Source of the DNA: Microglena sp. YARC | Lineage: Eukaryota > Chlorophyta > Chlorophyceae > Chlamydomonadales > Chlamydomonadaceae | Direction of reading: 5' to 3' | Length of the DNA stretch: 64,000 nucleotides | Assembly (NCBI GenBank): GCA_022414725.1 | Contig: CM039462.1 | Coordinates: 6,752,021 to 6,816,020 of the forward strand | The notes under the pieces: generated by a model | The model's input: the letters and a program-made list of their open reading frames with translations, nothing else | Told to the model about the DNA's origin: nothing | Databases searched by the model: none | Program-made: the position numbers and the translations under genes | Shown here: piece after piece, positions 8,963-19,314 of the stretch | How the letters are laid out: the number at the start of each line of letters is the position of its first letter | How positions within the stretch are numbered: the first letter of the stretch is position 1

Positions 8963-11899
8963 ATGCATTCGCCCACGCGATCATTCCTAACGTTTCCTCA
9001 TGACATTCTTGATCGTATTGCCCTTTTCTCTTCCAACCCCAAGATTGTATTAGTGTGTAAAAATCTGCACAACAGATTTTCTGGATGGCCCATTACCGTA
9101 CTGATCCGACCACCACAGCGAGTTGGAGAGATGATGGCGAAAGGGGGGCGCACCGACCTTCTAGAAGAATGCTTGGTGTCCAATCCTCTTGTACAGGATA
9201 AGGGGGCCCTACAATTGAGGGCGAACCAAAATGAAAACAAGCTTCTCTATGTGGCTGCCAAGGCAGGTCACGCAGATGTCTGCAAGCTGCTCATGGATCC
9301 AGAGGTGGCTGGACTTGAGTTCAGGGCCAGGGCGAACTCTAACGACAGTTGGGCATTGCGGGTGGCTGCACAGGAAGGTCACGCAGATGTCTGGAAGCTG
9401 CTCATGGATCCAGAGGTGGCTGGAATTGAGTTCAGGGCCAGGGCGAACTCTAGAGACAGCAGGGCATTGTGGGCGGCTGCGAAGGACGGTCACGCAGATG
9501 TCTGCAAGCTGCTCATGGATCCAGAGGTGGCTGGACTTGAGTTCAGGGCCCGGGCGAACTATGGCGACAGCTGGGCCTTGTGGGAGGCTGCCAATGAAGG
9601 TCACGCAGATGTCTGCAAGCTGCTGATGGATCCAGCAGTGGCTGGACTTGAGTACAGGGCCCGGGCTAACTCTAGAGACAGCAGGGCATTGTGGGCGGCT
9701 GCGAAGGGCGGTCACGCAGATGTCTGCAAACTGCTTATGGATACAAAGGTGGCTGGACTTGAGTTTAGGGCCCTGGCGAACTCTAACGACAGCTGGGCCT
9801 TGTGGGAGGCTGCAAAGGCAAGTCACGCAGATGTCTGCAAGCTGCTCATGGATCCAGAGGTGGCAGGAATTGAGTTCAGGGCCAGGGCGAACTCTAGAGA
9901 CAGCTGGGCATTGCGGGTGGCTGCACAGGCAGGTCACGCAGATGTCTGCAAGCTGCTGATGGATCTAGAGGTGGCTGGAATTGAGTTCAGGGCCCGGGCG
10001 AACTCTAGCGACAGCAGGGCCTTGTGGGCGGCTGCGAAGGACGGTCACGCAGATCTCTGCAATCTGCTCATGGATCCATTGGTGGCTGGGCTTGAGTTCA
10101 GGGCATTGGCGAACTCTAGCGACAGCATGGCATTGTGGGAGGCTGCCAAGGAAGGTCACGCAGATGTCTGCAAGCTACTGATGGATCCAGCGGTGGCTGG
10201 AATTGAGTTCAGGGCCCGGGCGAACTCTAGCGACAGCAGGGCCTTGTGGGTGGCTGCACAGGAAGGTCACGCAGATGTCTGCAAGCTGCTGATGGATCCA
10301 TCGGTGACTGGACTTGAGTTCAGGGCCCTGGCGAACTCTAGAGACAGCTGGGCATTGTCTCTGGCTTCCAAGGAAGGTCATGCAGATGTATGCAAGCTGC
10401 TGATGGATACAGCGGTGGCTGGACTTGAGTTCAGAGCCCTGGCAAACTCTAGCAACAGCTGGGCCTTGCGTGAGGCTGCAAAAGAAGGTCACGTAGATGT
10501 ATGCAAGCTGCTAATGGATCCAGCGGTGGCTGGAATTGAGTTCAGGGCCAGGGCGAATTCTAGCGACAGCTGGGCATTGTGGGTGGCTGCACAGGAAGGT
10601 CATGCAGATGTCTGCAAGCTGCTGATGGATCCAGAGGTGGCTGGAATTGAGTTCAGGGCCCGGGCGAACTCTAGCGACAGCAGGGCGCTGGCTGCCAGGG
10701 CAGGTCACGCAGATGTCTGCGTGCTGCTGATGGATCTAGAGGTGTCTGGAATTGAGTTCAGGGCCCGGGCGAACCATATCAACAGCAGGGCCTTGTGGGC
10801 GGCTGCAACGAAAGGTCACGCAGATGTCTGCAAGCTGCTGATGGATCCAGCGGTGGCTGGAATTGAGTTCAGGGCCAGGGCGAACTCTAGCGACAGCTGG
10901 GCCTTGCGTGTGGCTGCCAATGCAGGTCACGCAGATGTCTGCAAGCTGCTGATGGATCCAGCGGTGGCTGGAATCGAGTTCAGAGCCCTGGCGAACTCTA
11001 GCGCCAGCAGGGCCTTGTGGGCGGCTGCCAAGGAAGGTCACGCAGATGTCTGCAAGCTGCTCATGGATCCAGAGGTGGCTGGACTTGAGTTCAGGGCCAG
11101 GGCGAACTCTAGCGACAGCTGGGCCTTGTGGGTGTCTGCGAATGAAGGTCACGCAGATGTCTGCAAGCTGCTGATGGATCCAGCGGTGGCTGGAATTGAG
11201 TTCAGGGCCCGGGCGAACCATATCAAAAGCAGGGCCTTGTGGGCGGCTGCGAAGGCCGGTCACGCCGATGTCTGCAAGCTGCTGATGGATCCAGCGGTGG
11301 CTGGAATTGAGTACAGGGGCAGGGCGAACTCTAGTGACAGCAGGGCCTTGTGGGAGGCCGCGAAGGCCGGTCACGCCGATGTCTGCAAGATGCTGATGGA
11401 TCCAGCAGTGGCTGGACTCAAGCACATGGCCAAGGCGAACAATATCAACAGCAGGCCCTTGGGGGCGTCTGCCAAGGCAGGTCACGCAGATGTCTGCAAG
11501 CTGCTCATGGATCCAGAGGTGGCTGGACTTGAGTACAGGGCCAGGGCGAACTCTAGTGACAGCATGGCCTTGTGGGCGGCTGCCAAGGCTGGTCACGCAG
11601 ATGTCTGCAAGCTGCTGATGGATCCAGAGGTGGCTGGAATTGAGTACAGGGCCCTTGCTAACTCTAGCGATAGCATGGCATTGTGGGCGGCTGCCAAGGC
11701 AGGTCACGCAGATGTCTGCAAGCTGCTCATGGATCCAGAGGTGGCTGGACTAGAGTACAGGGCCCAGGCGAACTCTAGCTACAGCAGGGCTTTGGGGGGG
11801 GCTGCGAAGGCTGGTCACGCCTATGTCTGCTTACTTTTGATGGATACAGAGGTGTCTGGCCCCGAGTACAGGGTCCTTGTGAATCTTGACAGAAGCTAG
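8963..11899 (+). CDS. F-box-like protein with 24 ankyrin-type repeats (longest, intact)
   Basis: The 978-residue product begins MHSPTRSFLTFPHDILDRIA and is the only paralogue here open from conserved start to conserved cap. An F-box-like segment lies at residues about 9-48 and a linker with PPQRVGEMMAKGGRTDLLEE at about 52-72. Repeats run from about residue 99 in 37-residue units, 24 counting the terminal part unit; unit 13 has lost three residues (SRALAARA). The cap ends GPEYRVLVNLDRS. Within units the core GHADVCKLLMDP is nearly constant, while the segment NSxDSxALxxAAxx varies, chiefly R/W/M after DS and W/R/G after AL. In ankyrin folds those positions face the binding groove or hairpin tip. 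It is the best candidate for a working member of the array. Confidence 0.8.
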   Translation: MHSPTRSFLTFPHDILDRIALFSSNPKIVLVCKNLHNRFSGWPITVLIRPPQRVGEMMAKGGRTDLLEECLVSNPLVQDKGALQLRANQNENKLLYVAAKAGHADVCKLLMDPEVAGLEFRARANSNDSWALRVAAQEGHADVWKLLMDPEVAGIEFRARANSRDSRALWAAAKDGHADVCKLLMDPEVAGLEFRARANYGDSWALWEAANEGHADVCKLLMDPAVAGLEYRARANSRDSRALWAAAKGGHADVCKLLMDTKVAGLEFRALANSNDSWALWEAAKASHADVCKLLMDPEVAGIEFRARANSRDSWALRVAAQAGHADVCKLLMDLEVAGIEFRARANSSDSRALWAAAKDGHADLCNLLMDPLVAGLEFRALANSSDSMALWEAAKEGHADVCKLLMDPAVAGIEFRARANSSDSRALWVAAQEGHADVCKLLMDPSVTGLEFRALANSRDSWALSLASKEGHADVCKLLMDTAVAGLEFRALANSSNSWALREAAKEGHVDVCKLLMDPAVAGIEFRARANSSDSWALWVAAQEGHADVCKLLMDPEVAGIEFRARANSSDSRALAARAGHADVCVLLMDLEVSGIEFRARANHINSRALWAAATKGHADVCKLLMDPAVAGIEFRARANSSDSWALRVAANAGHADVCKLLMDPAVAGIEFRALANSSASRALWAAAKEGHADVCKLLMDPEVAGLEFRARANSSDSWALWVSANEGHADVCKLLMDPAVAGIEFRARANHIKSRALWAAAKAGHADVCKLLMDPAVAGIEYRGRANSSDSRALWEAAKAGHADVCKMLMDPAVAGLKHMAKANNINSRPLGASAKAGHADVCKLLMDPEVAGLEYRARANSSDSMALWAAAKAGHADVCKLLMDPEVAGIEYRALANSSDSMALWAAAKAGHADVCKLLMDPEVAGLEYRAQANSSYSRALGGAAKAGHAYVCLLLMDTEVSGPEYRVLVNLDRS

Positions 11900-12883
11900 G
11901 TCTTGTGTTACACTCAGACACGTTTCTTTCTAGCCACCGTAGAGCAAACTTTTCAGAAATGTGTTCAGTTTGCTCAAGCGAAAATATCGCTGCGTGTGCC
12001 CAATAATTCCAGATGTAGCAGAAATATTTGATTATGAGGCAGGAATTCTTTGAAAATGATTATTGATGCGCACGATGTGCGCCAGCACTTTGACTTTTCA
12101 GGCTACTTTGAAGATGTAACTAACTTCTGTATCTTCACAGTCCTTGAATGTGTTGTGTCAATCTCCTGAGTTGACAAGATAGGTTACAAAACTTGATGAA
12201 ACTTGAATTTCTTCGTGTAAGAAAGAAAGACAATTTGCACCAGTACATTTGTTCCTGCCTCCCGGAGGGATTTTGACTGTTTTCGGAGCCTGGTCTGGTC
12301 GGAATCGAAATTCCGCATACAGCTAGGGACATTTGATTGTGGGACACCTTTTATTTTGGGGATTTGACCAATTCAAGCTTACAATTGTTATCCGCTGGGC
12401 CAGCTTAAATGCTGAAATACGGGATGAAGGACACGAAGGATTGGGACCTTGATACAAAACCTTTAGCTGACCTACCCAATCAATTGGGTTCAAGGGTCAC
12501 CGGTAAGGGTGTCCCATAAATTCTGTCTCTGACTGTAGAGCTGAATCTCTAGTTGGCGAGTGAGTCTATCGTACGGCTCTAACTTCTGCTTTGAAAATTC
12601 AAAAATATCGCCGGGAGGCAGGAACCGCTTGAAGATACCGACATGCAAGTGCAACCATGGTTTATACCATCCTGTGCGCTTGCATGCATTAACATCGAAC
12701 ATGCAGTCGCACACGCGATCATCGTTTCCACTCCTTACGTGTCCCCATGACATACCGCTTGCAGATACCGCCAGGCAATTGCCGCTTACAGCTTACCGCA
12801 AGGCAAGTGCAACCAAGGGTTTATAGGGTTTATCCCAACTCATTGTTTATTTATACCATCCTGTACACACATGTTCATCGAAC
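11900..12883 (+). promoter_or_regulatory. Inter-cassette spacer, rearranged
   Basis: The usual 3' flank is shortened (no TATTTATCCACT block at 11943). The MITE at about 12250-12625 is split by the element at 12318-12537. The leader is then partly repeated: CGATCATCGTTTCCACTCCTTACGTGTCCCCATGACAT, an F-box gene start, occurs at 12717-12752 and again at 12901-12936. The first copy is therefore a truncated cassette start joined to a second leader. TATA-like TTTATTTATACC lies at about 12847-12858. Confidence 0.5.
12318..12537. mobile_element. Second MITE family, inserted inside the leader MITE
   Basis: This 220 bp insertion interrupts the leader MITE, between ATTCCGCA and GAGCTGAATCTC. Its left end is TACAGCTAGGGACATTTG followed by GTGGGACACC. 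The right end, read on the other strand, is TACAGTCAGAGACAGAAT followed by TGGGACACCC. TA lies at both boundaries, as for Tc1/mariner-type insertions. Its right 50 bp recur inverted at 58785-58833, upstream of the MscS-like gene. There is no coding capacity. Confidence 0.6.
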
Positions 12884-15184
12884 ACGCATTCGCACACGCG
12901 ATCATCGTTTCCACTCCTTACGTGTCCCCATGACATTCTTGATCGTATTGCCCTATTCTCTTCCAACCCCAAGATTGTATTAGTGTGTAAAACTCTGCAC
13001 AACAGATTTTCTGGATGGCCCCTTACCGGACTAATCCAACCACCACAGCGAGTTGGAGAGATGATGGCGAAAGGGGGGCGCGCCGACCTTCTAGCAGTAT
13101 GCTTGGTGTCCAATCCTCTTGTACAGGTTAAGGGGGCCCTACAATTTAGGGCGAACCAAAATGAAAACAAGCTTCTCAATGTGGCTGCCATGGCAGGTCA
13201 AGCAGATGTCTGCAAGTTGCTGATGGATCCAGAGGTGGATGGACTTGAGTACAGGGCCGTGGCGAACTCTAGCAACAGCAGGGCCTTGTTGGATACTGCC
13301 AGTGAAGGTCACGCAGATGTCTGCAAGCTGCTAATGGATCCAGAGGTGGCTGGACTTGAGTTCAGGGCCCGGGCGAACGCTAACGACAGCATGGCATTGT
13401 GGGTGGCTGCCAAGGAAGGTCACGCAGACGTCTGCAAGCTGCTGATGGATCCAGAGGTGGCTGGACTTGAGTTCAGGGCCCAGGCGAACTCTAACGACAG
13501 CAGTGCATTGTGGGCGGCTGCAAAGGAAGGTCACGCAGATGTCTGCAAGCTGCTCATGGATCCAGCGGTGGCTGGAATTGAGTTCAGGGCCCTGGCGAAC
13601 TCTAACGACAGCTGTGCCTTGCGGGCGGCTGCCAAGGCAGGTCACGCAGATGTCTGCAAGCTGCTGATGGATCCAGAAGTGGCTGGACTTGAGTTCAGGG
13701 CCCAGGCGAACTCTAGCGACAGCTAGGCATTGTGGGTGGCTGCGAATGCCGGTCACGCAGATGTCTGCAAGCTGTTGATGGATCCAGTGGTGGCTGGACT
13801 TGAGTTCAGGGCCGTGGCGAACTCTAACGACAGTTGGGCTTTGCGTGATGCGGCAAAGGAAGGTCACGCAGATGTCTGCAAGCTGCTGATGGATCCAGTG
13901 GTGGCTGGACTTGAGTTCAGGGCCAGGGCGAATTCTAGAGAAAGCAGGGCATTGCGGCTGTCTGCCAATGCAGGACATGCAGATGTCTGCAGGCTGCTGA
14001 TGGATCCAGATGTGGCTGGACTTGAGTTCAGGGCCAGGGCGAACTCTAGAGACAGCAGGGCTTTGTGGGTGGCTGCCAAAGAAGGTCACGCAGATGTCTG
14101 CAAGTTGCTGATGGATACAGAGGTGGCTGGACTTGAGTATAGGGCCCAGTCGAACTCTAGCGACAGCAGGGCCTTTGGGGCGGCTGCCAAGGCAGGTCAC
14201 GCAGATGTCTGCAAGCTGCTGATGGATCCAGCAGTGGCTGGAGTTCAGTTCAGGACCAGGGCGAACTCTAGCGACAGCAGGGCCTTGGTGGCGGCTGCCA
14301 AGGCAGGTCACGCAGATGTCTGCAAGCTGCTCATGGATCCAGTGGTGGCTGGAATTGAGTTCAGGGCCCGGGCGAACTCTAACGACAGCAGGGCCTTGTG
14401 GGCGGCTGCCAAGGAAGGTCACGCAGATGTCTGCAAGCTGCTCATGGATCCAGATGTGGCTGGACTTCAGTACAGGGCAAGGGCGAACCATATCAATAGC
14501 ATGGCCTTGTGGGCGGCGGCCAAGGCAGGTCACGCAGATGTCTGCAAGCTGCTCATGGATCCAGAGGTGGCTGGACTTGAGTTCAGGGCCCGGGCAAACT
14601 CTAGAAACAGCAGGTCATTGGGGGCAGCTGCCAAGGAAGGTAACGCAGATGTCTGCAAGCTGCTGATGGATCCAGAGGCGGCTGGCCCCGAGTACAGGGC
14701 CCTTGCGAACTATAGCGACAGCAGGGCCTTGTGTGAGGCTTCCAAGGCAGGTCACTCAGATGTCTGCAAGCAGTTGATGGATCCAGCGGTGGCTGGAATT
14801 GAGTTCAGGGCCAGGGCGAACTCAAGCGACAGCAGGGCCTTGTGTGAGGCTTCCAATGCAGGTCACGCTGATGTCTGCAAGCTGCTGATGGATCCAGAGG
14901 TGGCTGGACTTGAGTACAGGGCCCGGGCGAACGCTAGCGACAGCTGGGCCTTGTGTGAGGCTTCCAAGGCAGGTCACGAAGATGTCTGCAAGCTGCTCAT
15001 GGATCCAGCGGTGGCTGGAATTGAGTTCAGGGCCCGGGCGAACTCTGTCACCAGCAGGGCATTGGGGGCGGCTGCAAATGCCGGTCACGCCGATGTCTGC
15101 AAGCTGCTGATGGATCCAGAGGCGGCTGGCCCCGAGTACAGGGCCATTGTGAATCTTGACAGCAGCTGGGTCTTGCCACCGTAG
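12884..15184 (+). pseudogene. F-box/ankyrin-repeat pseudogene, 18 repeats, start lost
   Basis: The conserved initiator is ACG instead of ATG at 12884-12886 (ACGCATTCGCACACG). The frame is otherwise open through the F-box (PHDILDRIALFSSNPK), linker and five repeats, to TAG at 13724-13726 where the Trp codon of DSWALW has become TAG. It then runs in the same frame through thirteen more repeats to the normal cap (VNLDSSWVLPP) and TAG at 15182-15184. Just two substitutions disable an otherwise complete gene of about 766 codons, so inactivation is recent. An internal ATG at 12983 (in MCKTLHNRF) could start a protein without the F-box. Confidence 0.75.
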
Positions 15185-15387
15185 AGCAAGTATTTATCCA
15201 CTCTCCTCAAACTTTTCAGAAATGTGTTCAGTTTGCTCAAGCGAAAATATCGCTGCATGTGCCCAATAATTCCAGATGTAGCAGAAATATTTGATTCTGA
15301 GGCATGAACTCTTTGAAAATGATTATTGATGCGCACGATGTGAGCCAGCACTTTGACTTTTCAGGCTACTTTGAATCTTCAACCAAG

Positions 15388-15476
15388 TTTAGGGTTTAGG
15401 GTTTAGGGTTTAGGGTTTAGGGTTTAGGGTTTAGGGTTTAGGGTTTAGGGTTTAGGGTTTAGGGTTTAAACCCTAA
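15388..15476 (+). repeat. Interstitial telomere-type repeat, 11 x TTTAGGG with inverted junction
   Basis: Eleven perfect TTTAGGG units (15388-15464) are followed by TTTAAACCCTAA (15465-15476), where the strand of the repeat flips. The block sits inside an inter-cassette spacer, replacing the usual GAAGATGTAACT link after GGCTACTTTGAA. TTTAGGG is the telomere repeat of plants, most green algae and several protist groups. Perfect units argue for a recent event such as telomere capture, end fusion or telomerase-assisted break repair. Confidence 0.9.
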
Positions 15477-15714
15477 CTAACTTCTGTGTCTTTACAGTCC
15501 TTGAATGTGTTGTGTCAATCTCCTGAATTGACAAGATCCGTTACAAAACTTGATGAAACTTGAATTACTTAATGTAAGAAAGAAAGACAATTTGCACCAG
15601 TACATTTGTTCCTGCATCCCGGAGGGATTTTGACTGGTTTTGGAGCCTGGTCTGGTCGGAATCGAAATTCCTCGGAGAGCTAAATCTCTGGTTGGTGAGT
15701 CATTCGTACGGATC

Positions 15715-15800
15715 TACACTCGGACAAGGGAATTATGTTACATAATATGCCGAGTCCCCCAAAATCCTCTTGTATGTGTTATCTTCTACACTTCGCTCGA
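15715..15800 (+). mobile_element. Terminus of a DNA transposon (family with ATTATGTTACATAAT)
   Basis: An 86 bp end sequence starts TACACTCGGACAAGGGAATT, contains the near-palindrome ATTATGTTACATAAT, and finishes CTTCTACACTTCGCTCGAC. Close copies occur at 60696-60784 (same strand), at 19449-19480 (inverted, about 32 bp) and at 39330-39432 (inverted). Here it truncates the leader MITE that begins at 15607 and abuts a Fanzor relic. Confidence 0.7.
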
Positions 15801-16130
15801 CACTGCGTTCTGTAAAGAACCTGTCAGCTTGTAATCAATTGTGCGTCCTACCACAACTTCCAGTTTGCAATATTTCTTTGGCCTCGCAAGAATTCCGGGG
15901 CGGGTTCGGTACATTGTAAAGCAATTGTGGATGTTAATGGCTGCATTGAGGTCACGGTTTACAAACAACTTGCTGTTCTCCATGGTGGAACTGCACCATA
16001 GCAAGCCTAGAACCGTGCGCCCTTCTTTTTCGGACTGCACACTCTGGAGGACGGTGGTGCTGTCCTTGTGCCAGATCTTTGTGGTACGGAATTCGTCAAT
16101 GACGGCAACTCGCCTTTGAAACGGTCGCTA
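15786..16130 (-). pseudogene. Fanzor1-type nuclease, C-terminal fragment, second lineage
   Basis: Read on the minus strand, the fragment has VAVIDEFRTTKIWHKD (RuvC-II Glu in DEFRT), then GLLWCSSTMENSKLFVNRDL and NAAINI, the RuvC-III Asp in the standard RD-x-NAA-x-NI form. The tail PGILARPKKYCKLEVVVGR ends near IDYKLTGSL. Upstream the frame closes at a stop near 16130, so RuvC-I and the N-terminal domains are gone. Its sequence differs from the Fanzor type at 7880-8434, so it is a separate lineage; a partial copy of its tail lies at 29575-29700. The cysteine pair expected after DEFRT is degraded (IWHKD). Confidence 0.8.
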
Positions 16131-16149
16131 AACGCATTGAACGCGCTCG

Positions 16150-16290
16150 TTGTAGGGTATAGACACTCTCCTCAAACTTTGCAGCAATGTGTACGCGTGT
16201 ACAACAATCGACCGTCTGTCCAAGTTGTACATAGAGAATTGTAATTGATTCAATATATTGTAACTTCTTCTTTGAAAAACCGGTCTGAGT
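16150..16290 (-). mobile_element. End fragment of an IS630/Tc1-like element
   Basis: The segment matches the left end of the element at 35845-36870, in inverse orientation. It has CTCCTCAAACTTTGCAGCAATG, CAATCGACCGTCTGTCCAAG, TTGTACATAGAGAATTGTAA and a terminus with ACCGGTCTGAGTGTAAC. Only about 140 bp remain. It adjoins the Fanzor fragment, so 15715-16290 is a composite of three mobile-element pieces lying within one leader MITE. Confidence 0.65.
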
Positions 16291-16467
16291 GTAACTTCTT
16301 CTTTGAAAATTCAAAATAATCGCCGGGATGCAGATACCGCCAGGCAAGTGCCGCTTGCCGCTTGCATGCCAGGAAAGTGCAACCCAGGGTTTATAGGGTT
16401 TAGGGTTATTCCAACTCAGTATTTATTTATACCATCCTGTGCGCTTTTGCATACATACACATCGAAC

Positions 16468-19314
16468 ATGCAGTCGCACACGCGATCATCGTTATTCCTA
16501 ACGTTTCCTCATGACATTCTAGATCGTATTGCCCTATTCTCTTCCAACCCAAATATTGTATTAGTGTGTAAAACTCTGCACAACAGATTTTCAGGATGGC
16601 CCCTTACCGGACTGATCCAACCACCACATCGAGTTGGAGAGATGATGGCGAAAGGGGGTCGCGCCGACCTTCTAGAAGTATGCTTGGTGTCCAATCCTCT
16701 TGTACAGGTTAAGGGGGGGCTACAATTGAGGGCGAACCAAAATGAAAACAAACTTCTCTATGTGGCTGCCAAGGAAGGTCACGCAGATGTCTGCAAGCTG
16801 CTCATGGATCCAGCGGTGGCTGGACTTGAGTACAGGGCAAGGGCGAACCATATCAATAGCATGGCCTTGTGGGCGGCGGCCAAGGCAGGTCACGCAGATG
16901 TCTGCAAGCTGCTCATGGATCCAGAGGTGGCTGGAATTGAATTCAGGGCCCGGGCAAACTCTAGAAACAGCAGGGCATTGGGGGCGGCTGCATATGAAGG
17001 TCACGCAGATGTCTGCAAGCTGCTGATGGATCCAGCGGTGGCTGGACTTGAGTTTAGGGCCCGGGCGAACTATAACGACAGCTGGGCCTTGCGTGAGGCT
17101 GCCTATGCAGGTCACGCAGATGTCTGCAAGCTGCTCATGGATCCAGAGGTGGCTGGAGTTGAGTTCAGGGCCCAGGCGAACTCTAGCGACAGCGGGGCCT
17201 TGCGTGAGGCTGCCAAGGCAGGTCACGCAGATGTCTGCAAGCTGCTCATGGATCCAGAGGTGGCTGGAATTGAATTCAGAGCCCTGGCGAACTCTAGAGA
17301 AAGCAGGGCCTTGGGGGTGGCTGCACAGGCAGGTCACACAGATGTCTGCAAGCTGCTAATGGATCCAGAGGTGGTTGGACTTGAGTACAGGGCCAGGGCG
17401 AACTCTAGCGACAGCTGGGCCTTGCGTGAGGCTGCCAGGGCAGGTCACGCAGATGTCTGCAAGCTGCTAATGGATCCAGAGGTGGCTGGACTTGAGTTCA
17501 GGGCCCAGGCGAACTCTGTCAACAGCTGGGCCTTGTGGGCGGCTGCACAGGAAGGTCACACAGATGTCTGCAAGCTGCTGATGGATCCAGAGGTGGCTGG
17601 ACTTGAGTTCAGGTCCGGGCGAACTCTATCGACAGCAGGGCCTTGTGGGCGGCTGCCTATGAAGGTCACGCATATGTCTGCAAGCTGCTGATGGATCAAG
17701 AGGTGGCTGGAATTGAGTTTAGGGCCCTGGCAAACTCTAGCAGGGCCTTGTGGGTGGCTGCCAAGGAAGGTCACGCAGATGTATGCAATCTGCTGATGGA
17801 TCCAGAGGTAGCTGGACTTGAGTTCAGGGCCCAGGCGAACTATGGCGACAGCATGGCTTTGATGGCGGCTGCCAAGGAAGGTCACGCAGATGTATGCAAG
17901 CTGCTGATGGATCCAGATGTGGCTGGACTTGAGTACAGGGCCCGGGCGAACTCTAGCGACAGCAGGGCCTTGGGGGCGGCTGCCAAGGCAGGACATGCAG
18001 ATGTCTGCGTGCTGCTGATGGATCCAGAGGTGGCTGGACTTGAGTTCAGGGCCAGGGCGAACTCTAGCGACAGCTGGGCATTGTGGCTGGCTGCCAAGGA
18101 AGGTCACGCAGATGTCTGCAAGCTGCTGATGGATCCAGCAGTGGCTGGACTTGAGTTCAGGGCCCTTGCGAACTCTAGCGACAACTGGGCCTTGCGTGAG
18201 GCTGCCAAGGAAGGTCACGCAGATGTATGCAATCTGCTGATGGATCCAGCGGTGGCTGGAATTGAGTTCAGAGCCCGGGCGAATTCTATCGACAGCAGGG
18301 CCTTGGGGTCGGCGGCCAATGCAGGCCACTCAGATGTATGCAAGCTGCTCATGGATCCAGAGGTGGCTGGACTTGAGTTCAGGGCCAGGGCGAACTCTAG
18401 CGACAGCTGGGCATTGTGGGCGGCGGCCAAAGAAGGCCATGCAGATGTCTGCAAGCTGCTGATGGATCCAGATGTGGCCGGACTCAAGTACAGGGCCAGG
18501 GCGAACCATATGAACAGCATGGCCTTGAGGGAGGCTTCCAAGGCAGGTCACGAAGATGTCTGCGTGCTGCTGATGGATCCAAAGGTGGCTGGAATTGAGT
18601 TCAGGGCCCGGGCGAACTCTAGAGACAGCAGGTCTTTGTGGGTGGCTGCCAAAGAAGGTCACGCAGATGTCTGCAAGTTGCTGATGGATACAGAGGTGGC
18701 TGGACTTGAGTATAGGGCCCGGGCGAACGCTAGCGACAGCTGGGCATTGCGTGAGGCTGCCAAGGCAGGTTACGCAGATGTCTGCAAGCTGCTCATGGAT
18801 CCAGAGGTGGCTGGACTCGAGTACAGGGCCAGGGCGAACACTTTCGACAGCAGGGCCTTGGGGTCGGCTGCCAAAGAAGGTCACGCAGATGTATGCAAGC
18901 TGCTCATGGATCCAGATGTGGCTGGACTTAAGTATAGGGCCCGGGCGAAACTCTAGCGACAGCAGGGCCTTGGGAACGGCTGCGAAGGCCGGTCACACCG
19001 ATGTCTGCTTGCTTTTGATGGATCCAGCGGTGGCTGGAATTGAGTTCAGGGCCCTGGCGAACTCTGTCAACAGCTGGGCCTTGCGTGAGGCCGCGAAGGC
19101 CGGTCACGCAGATGTCTGCAAGCTGCTGATGGATCCAGATGTGGCTGGAATTGAGTTTAGGGCCCGGGCAAACTCTGTCAACAGCTGGGCCTTGCGTGAG
19201 TCTGCGAAGGCCGGTCACACCGATGTCTGCAAGCTGCTGATGGATCCAGCGGTGGCTGGCCCCGAGTACAGGTCCATTGTGAATCTTGACAGCAGCTGGG
19301 TCTTGCCACCGTAG
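16468..19314 (+). pseudogene. F-box/ankyrin-repeat gene with two frameshifts, 23 repeats
   Basis: The conserved start is at ATG 16468 (MQSHTRSSLFLTFPHDILDR). The frame is open for eight repeats to about 17610, where GAGTTCAGGTCCGGGCG has lost one base of the usual GAGTTCAGGGCCCGGGCG. It continues in the next frame for twelve repeats to about 18948, where GGGCGAAACTC has gained an A. The original frame then finishes with three repeats and the cap VNLDSSWVLPP, ending TAG 19312-19314. One loss and one gain, with no other damage in about 950 codons, fits either very recent decay or base-calling errors in a GC-rich tandem repeat. Confidence 0.7.

Noticed and set aside
3862..13726. TAG or TGA recoded as sense (in-frame TAG at 3862 and 13724)
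   Set aside because: TAG is the normal terminator of paralogues at 15184, 19314 and 21308. The two cases replace Glu and Trp codons, which one reassignment cannot explain.
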